This document shows, in pieces, positions 41,376 through 42,288 of a stretch of DNA of 42,288 nt. The stretch is from Hyphomicrobiales bacterium (GTDB taxonomy: Bacteria; Pseudomonadota; Alphaproteobacteria; Rhizobiales; Beijerinckiaceae), in assembly GCA_019237205.1 (NCBI GenBank), contig JAFAHO010000007.1, positions 1 through 42,288 on the forward strand, read 5' to 3'. The notes under the pieces were generated by a model. The model searched no databases, was not told the origin of the DNA, and worked only from the letters and a program-made list of their open reading frames with translations. Numbering within the stretch: the first letter of the stretch is position 1; each line of letters begins with the position of its first letter. A program made the translations under genes and the position numbers.

Positions 41376-41909
41376 TCACCGTCGGCTCGAGGTTGTCTGA
41401 CGTGGCTCTTTGGAACCTGACCGGGAGCGGCGCCGCGGCGTCGAAACATCGCTTGGTCCGTGCATCAAGTTGTCTGCAAACTGGCGCAGCAACCGTGCGA
41501 GGTCCTTCAAATCATTCCCGCTCCAACCCGCCAGCGCGATCCCGGCCAGCCGTTCTCGCGCCGCGTCGAGCGCATCCGACATGGCCTGGCCTTTGTCGGT
41601 GACGACCGCCTCCGTCACGCGGCGATCCTCCTTGCCGGCGCGCCGTGCGACGAGCCCGAGGCTCTCCAGTTTCCCGACCTGCCGGCTCACCGTCGTGTAG
41701 TCGCGCCCGACCCTACCAGCGAGCTCGCCCACCGCGATCGGTCCGCGGCGCTCGATCAGCACCAACAGGGGAAACAGAGCGCGGTCCAGCGATACGCCGG
41801 CTTCGCGCAGCAGGATGACGTCATTCTGCGGCCGGTTGAAGACGCCGACCACATCGATCAGCGCCTCGTGCAGGTTACGCAGCACGCTGCGTTTAAGTGT
41901 ATTTTGCAC
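41376..41909 (-). CDS. MarR-family transcriptional regulator
   Basis: This encodes 177 residues from a GTG at 41909 that follows AAGGAAAA; an ATG at 41945 lies inside the divergent promoter and has no ribosome-binding site. The winged-helix core is clear: RGPIAVGELAGRVGRDYTTV, then SRQVGKLESLGLVARRAGKE with the wing DRRVTEAVVTDKGQAM. MarR dimers bind short palindromes and release them on binding a phenolic or other ligand. It is divergent from a flavin monooxygenase gene with a palindrome between them, so it very likely represses that gene. The C-terminus has a basic, disordered tail of about 25 residues. Confidence 0.88.
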   Translation of the reverse strand: MQNTLKRSVLRNLHEALIDVVGVFNRPQNDVILLREAGVSLDRALFPLLVLIERRGPIAVGELAGRVGRDYTTVSRQVGKLESLGLVARRAGKEDRRVTEAVVTDKGQAMSDALDAARERLAGIALAGWSGNDLKDLARLLRQFADNLMHGPSDVSTPRRRSRSGSKEPRQTTSSRR

Positions 41910-41917
41910 TTTTTTCC

Positions 41918-41947
41918 TTGACGCTCGAATATGTGCATCATACATAT
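41918..41947 (+). promoter_or_regulatory. Promoter and MarR-type operator of the flavin monooxygenase gene
   Basis: TTGACG (41918-41923) and TACATA (41941-41946), separated by 17 bases, form a good sigma-70-like promoter pointing at the monooxygenase. The palindrome ATATGT-n7-ACATAT (41929-41947) fills the spacer and covers the -10 box, exactly where a repressor dimer would block polymerase. The GAGGAGG ribosome-binding site follows at 41951-41957. Confidence 0.6.
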
Positions 41948-41966
41948 ATCGAGGAGGCCCGCCGTG

Positions 41967-42288
41967 ATGCAAGAACCGACAACCGATGTATTGATCTGCG
42001 GCGCCGGCGCCGCTGGGCTGTCGCTGGCGATCGACCTCGCCCGGCGCGGTGTCGATTTCCGGCTGGCCGAGAAGGCAGACGAGCCGTTCCATGGCTCGCG
42101 CGGCAAGGGCATCCAGCCACGCAGCCTGGAAATATTCGAGGACTACGGCATCGTCGACCGGCTGTTCGCGACCGGCGGCCCGTATCCGCCGATCCGTGAC
42201 TACCGTCCGGACGGCAGCTTCGTCGACTCTGGCGTCGCCGAGGGCACAGTAGCGACGCCGACCGAACCCTATAACGCGCCGCTTATGG
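41967..42288 (+). CDS. FAD-dependent aromatic-ring monooxygenase, N-terminal part
   Basis: The gene runs off the right edge; 107 codons are visible. The ATG at 41967 (or the GTG one codon earlier) follows GAGGAGG. The opening TDVLICGAGAAGLSLAIDLA is the Rossmann GxGxxG FAD-binding motif, then FRLAEKADEP and SRGKGIQPRSLEIFEDYGIV, the conserved stretch of the PheA/PobA-type (class A) flavoprotein hydroxylases. Members hydroxylate phenols or other ring compounds with NAD(P)H and O2. Its divergent MarR neighbour probably controls it in response to the substrate. The catalytic DG motif and C-terminus lie outside the window. Confidence 0.9.
   Translation, partial: MQEPTTDVLICGAGAAGLSLAIDLARRGVDFRLAEKADEPFHGSRGKGIQPRSLEIFEDYGIVDRLFATGGPYPPIRDYRPDGSFVDSGVAEGTVATPTEPYNAPLM

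Overview
The window is high-GC DNA with the protein style of an alphaproteobacterium, probably Hyphomicrobiales (Rhizobiales). The signs are Dpp/Opp-type transporters, a non-pyrrolysine MttB homologue, a PEPxxWA-CTERM-like protein, a Rhizobiales-type LuxR regulator and a very GC-rich third codon position. I cannot name the genus from the sequence. No rRNA, tRNA, CRISPR array, transposase or integrase is visible.

Layout. (A) 1-3.95 kb is a loosely packed stretch. It holds the 3' end of a YmdB-type phosphodiesterase gene, a run of small or orphan genes (several too short for routine gene calling), hairpins, and two decayed copies of the 3' end of a molybdenum-hydroxylase FAD-subunit gene. (B) 3.97-25.3 kb is an almost unbroken minus-strand block. 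Read from its upstream end it runs: MttB-family methyltransferase, ATP-grasp ligase, a Tat-exported solute-binding protein, two permeases and a fused double ATPase (transporter 2), two tandem bicovalent-FAD oxidases with twin-arginine-like leaders, a ribokinase-type kinase, a second complete Dpp/Opp transporter (transporter 1: binding protein, two permeases, two separate ATPases), an aldo/keto reductase and apt. From the transporter 2 binding protein down to apt no gap exceeds about 170 bases. (C) 25.6-32.2 kb holds mtnA and an HD-domain phosphohydrolase on the plus strand. A minus-strand pair follows (gamma-butyrobetaine-hydroxylase-like dioxygenase and class II aldolase, stop and start codons overlapping), and divergent from it a plus-strand pair (alpha-methylacyl-CoA racemase-like enzyme and metallo-beta-lactamase-fold hydrolase). 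(D) 32.2-34.5 kb holds an MNT nucleotidyltransferase whose HEPN partner survives only as a 16-codon stub, a LuxR-type regulator, and a secreted protein with a PEP-CTERM-like tail. (E) 34.5-42.3 kb is mostly housekeeping or stress genes: an MFS drug transporter, CrcB, a small membrane protein, a DUF1269 protein, a glutathionyl-hydroquinone-reductase-like GST, a B12-binding radical SAM enzyme, a periplasmic protein, and a MarR regulator divergent from a flavin monooxygenase that runs off the end.

How it may work together (inference). Regions B and C look like a catabolic island for a methylated or quaternary-amine compound, or for its conjugates. Two ABC systems would import it, exported flavin oxidases could pre-oxidise it outside the membrane, MttB would demethylate it, the dioxygenase and aldolase could hydroxylate and then cleave it, and the racemase and hydrolase could process an acyl-CoA product. 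The substrate is not shown by the sequence. No corrinoid protein or corrinoid reductase for MttB lies in the window.
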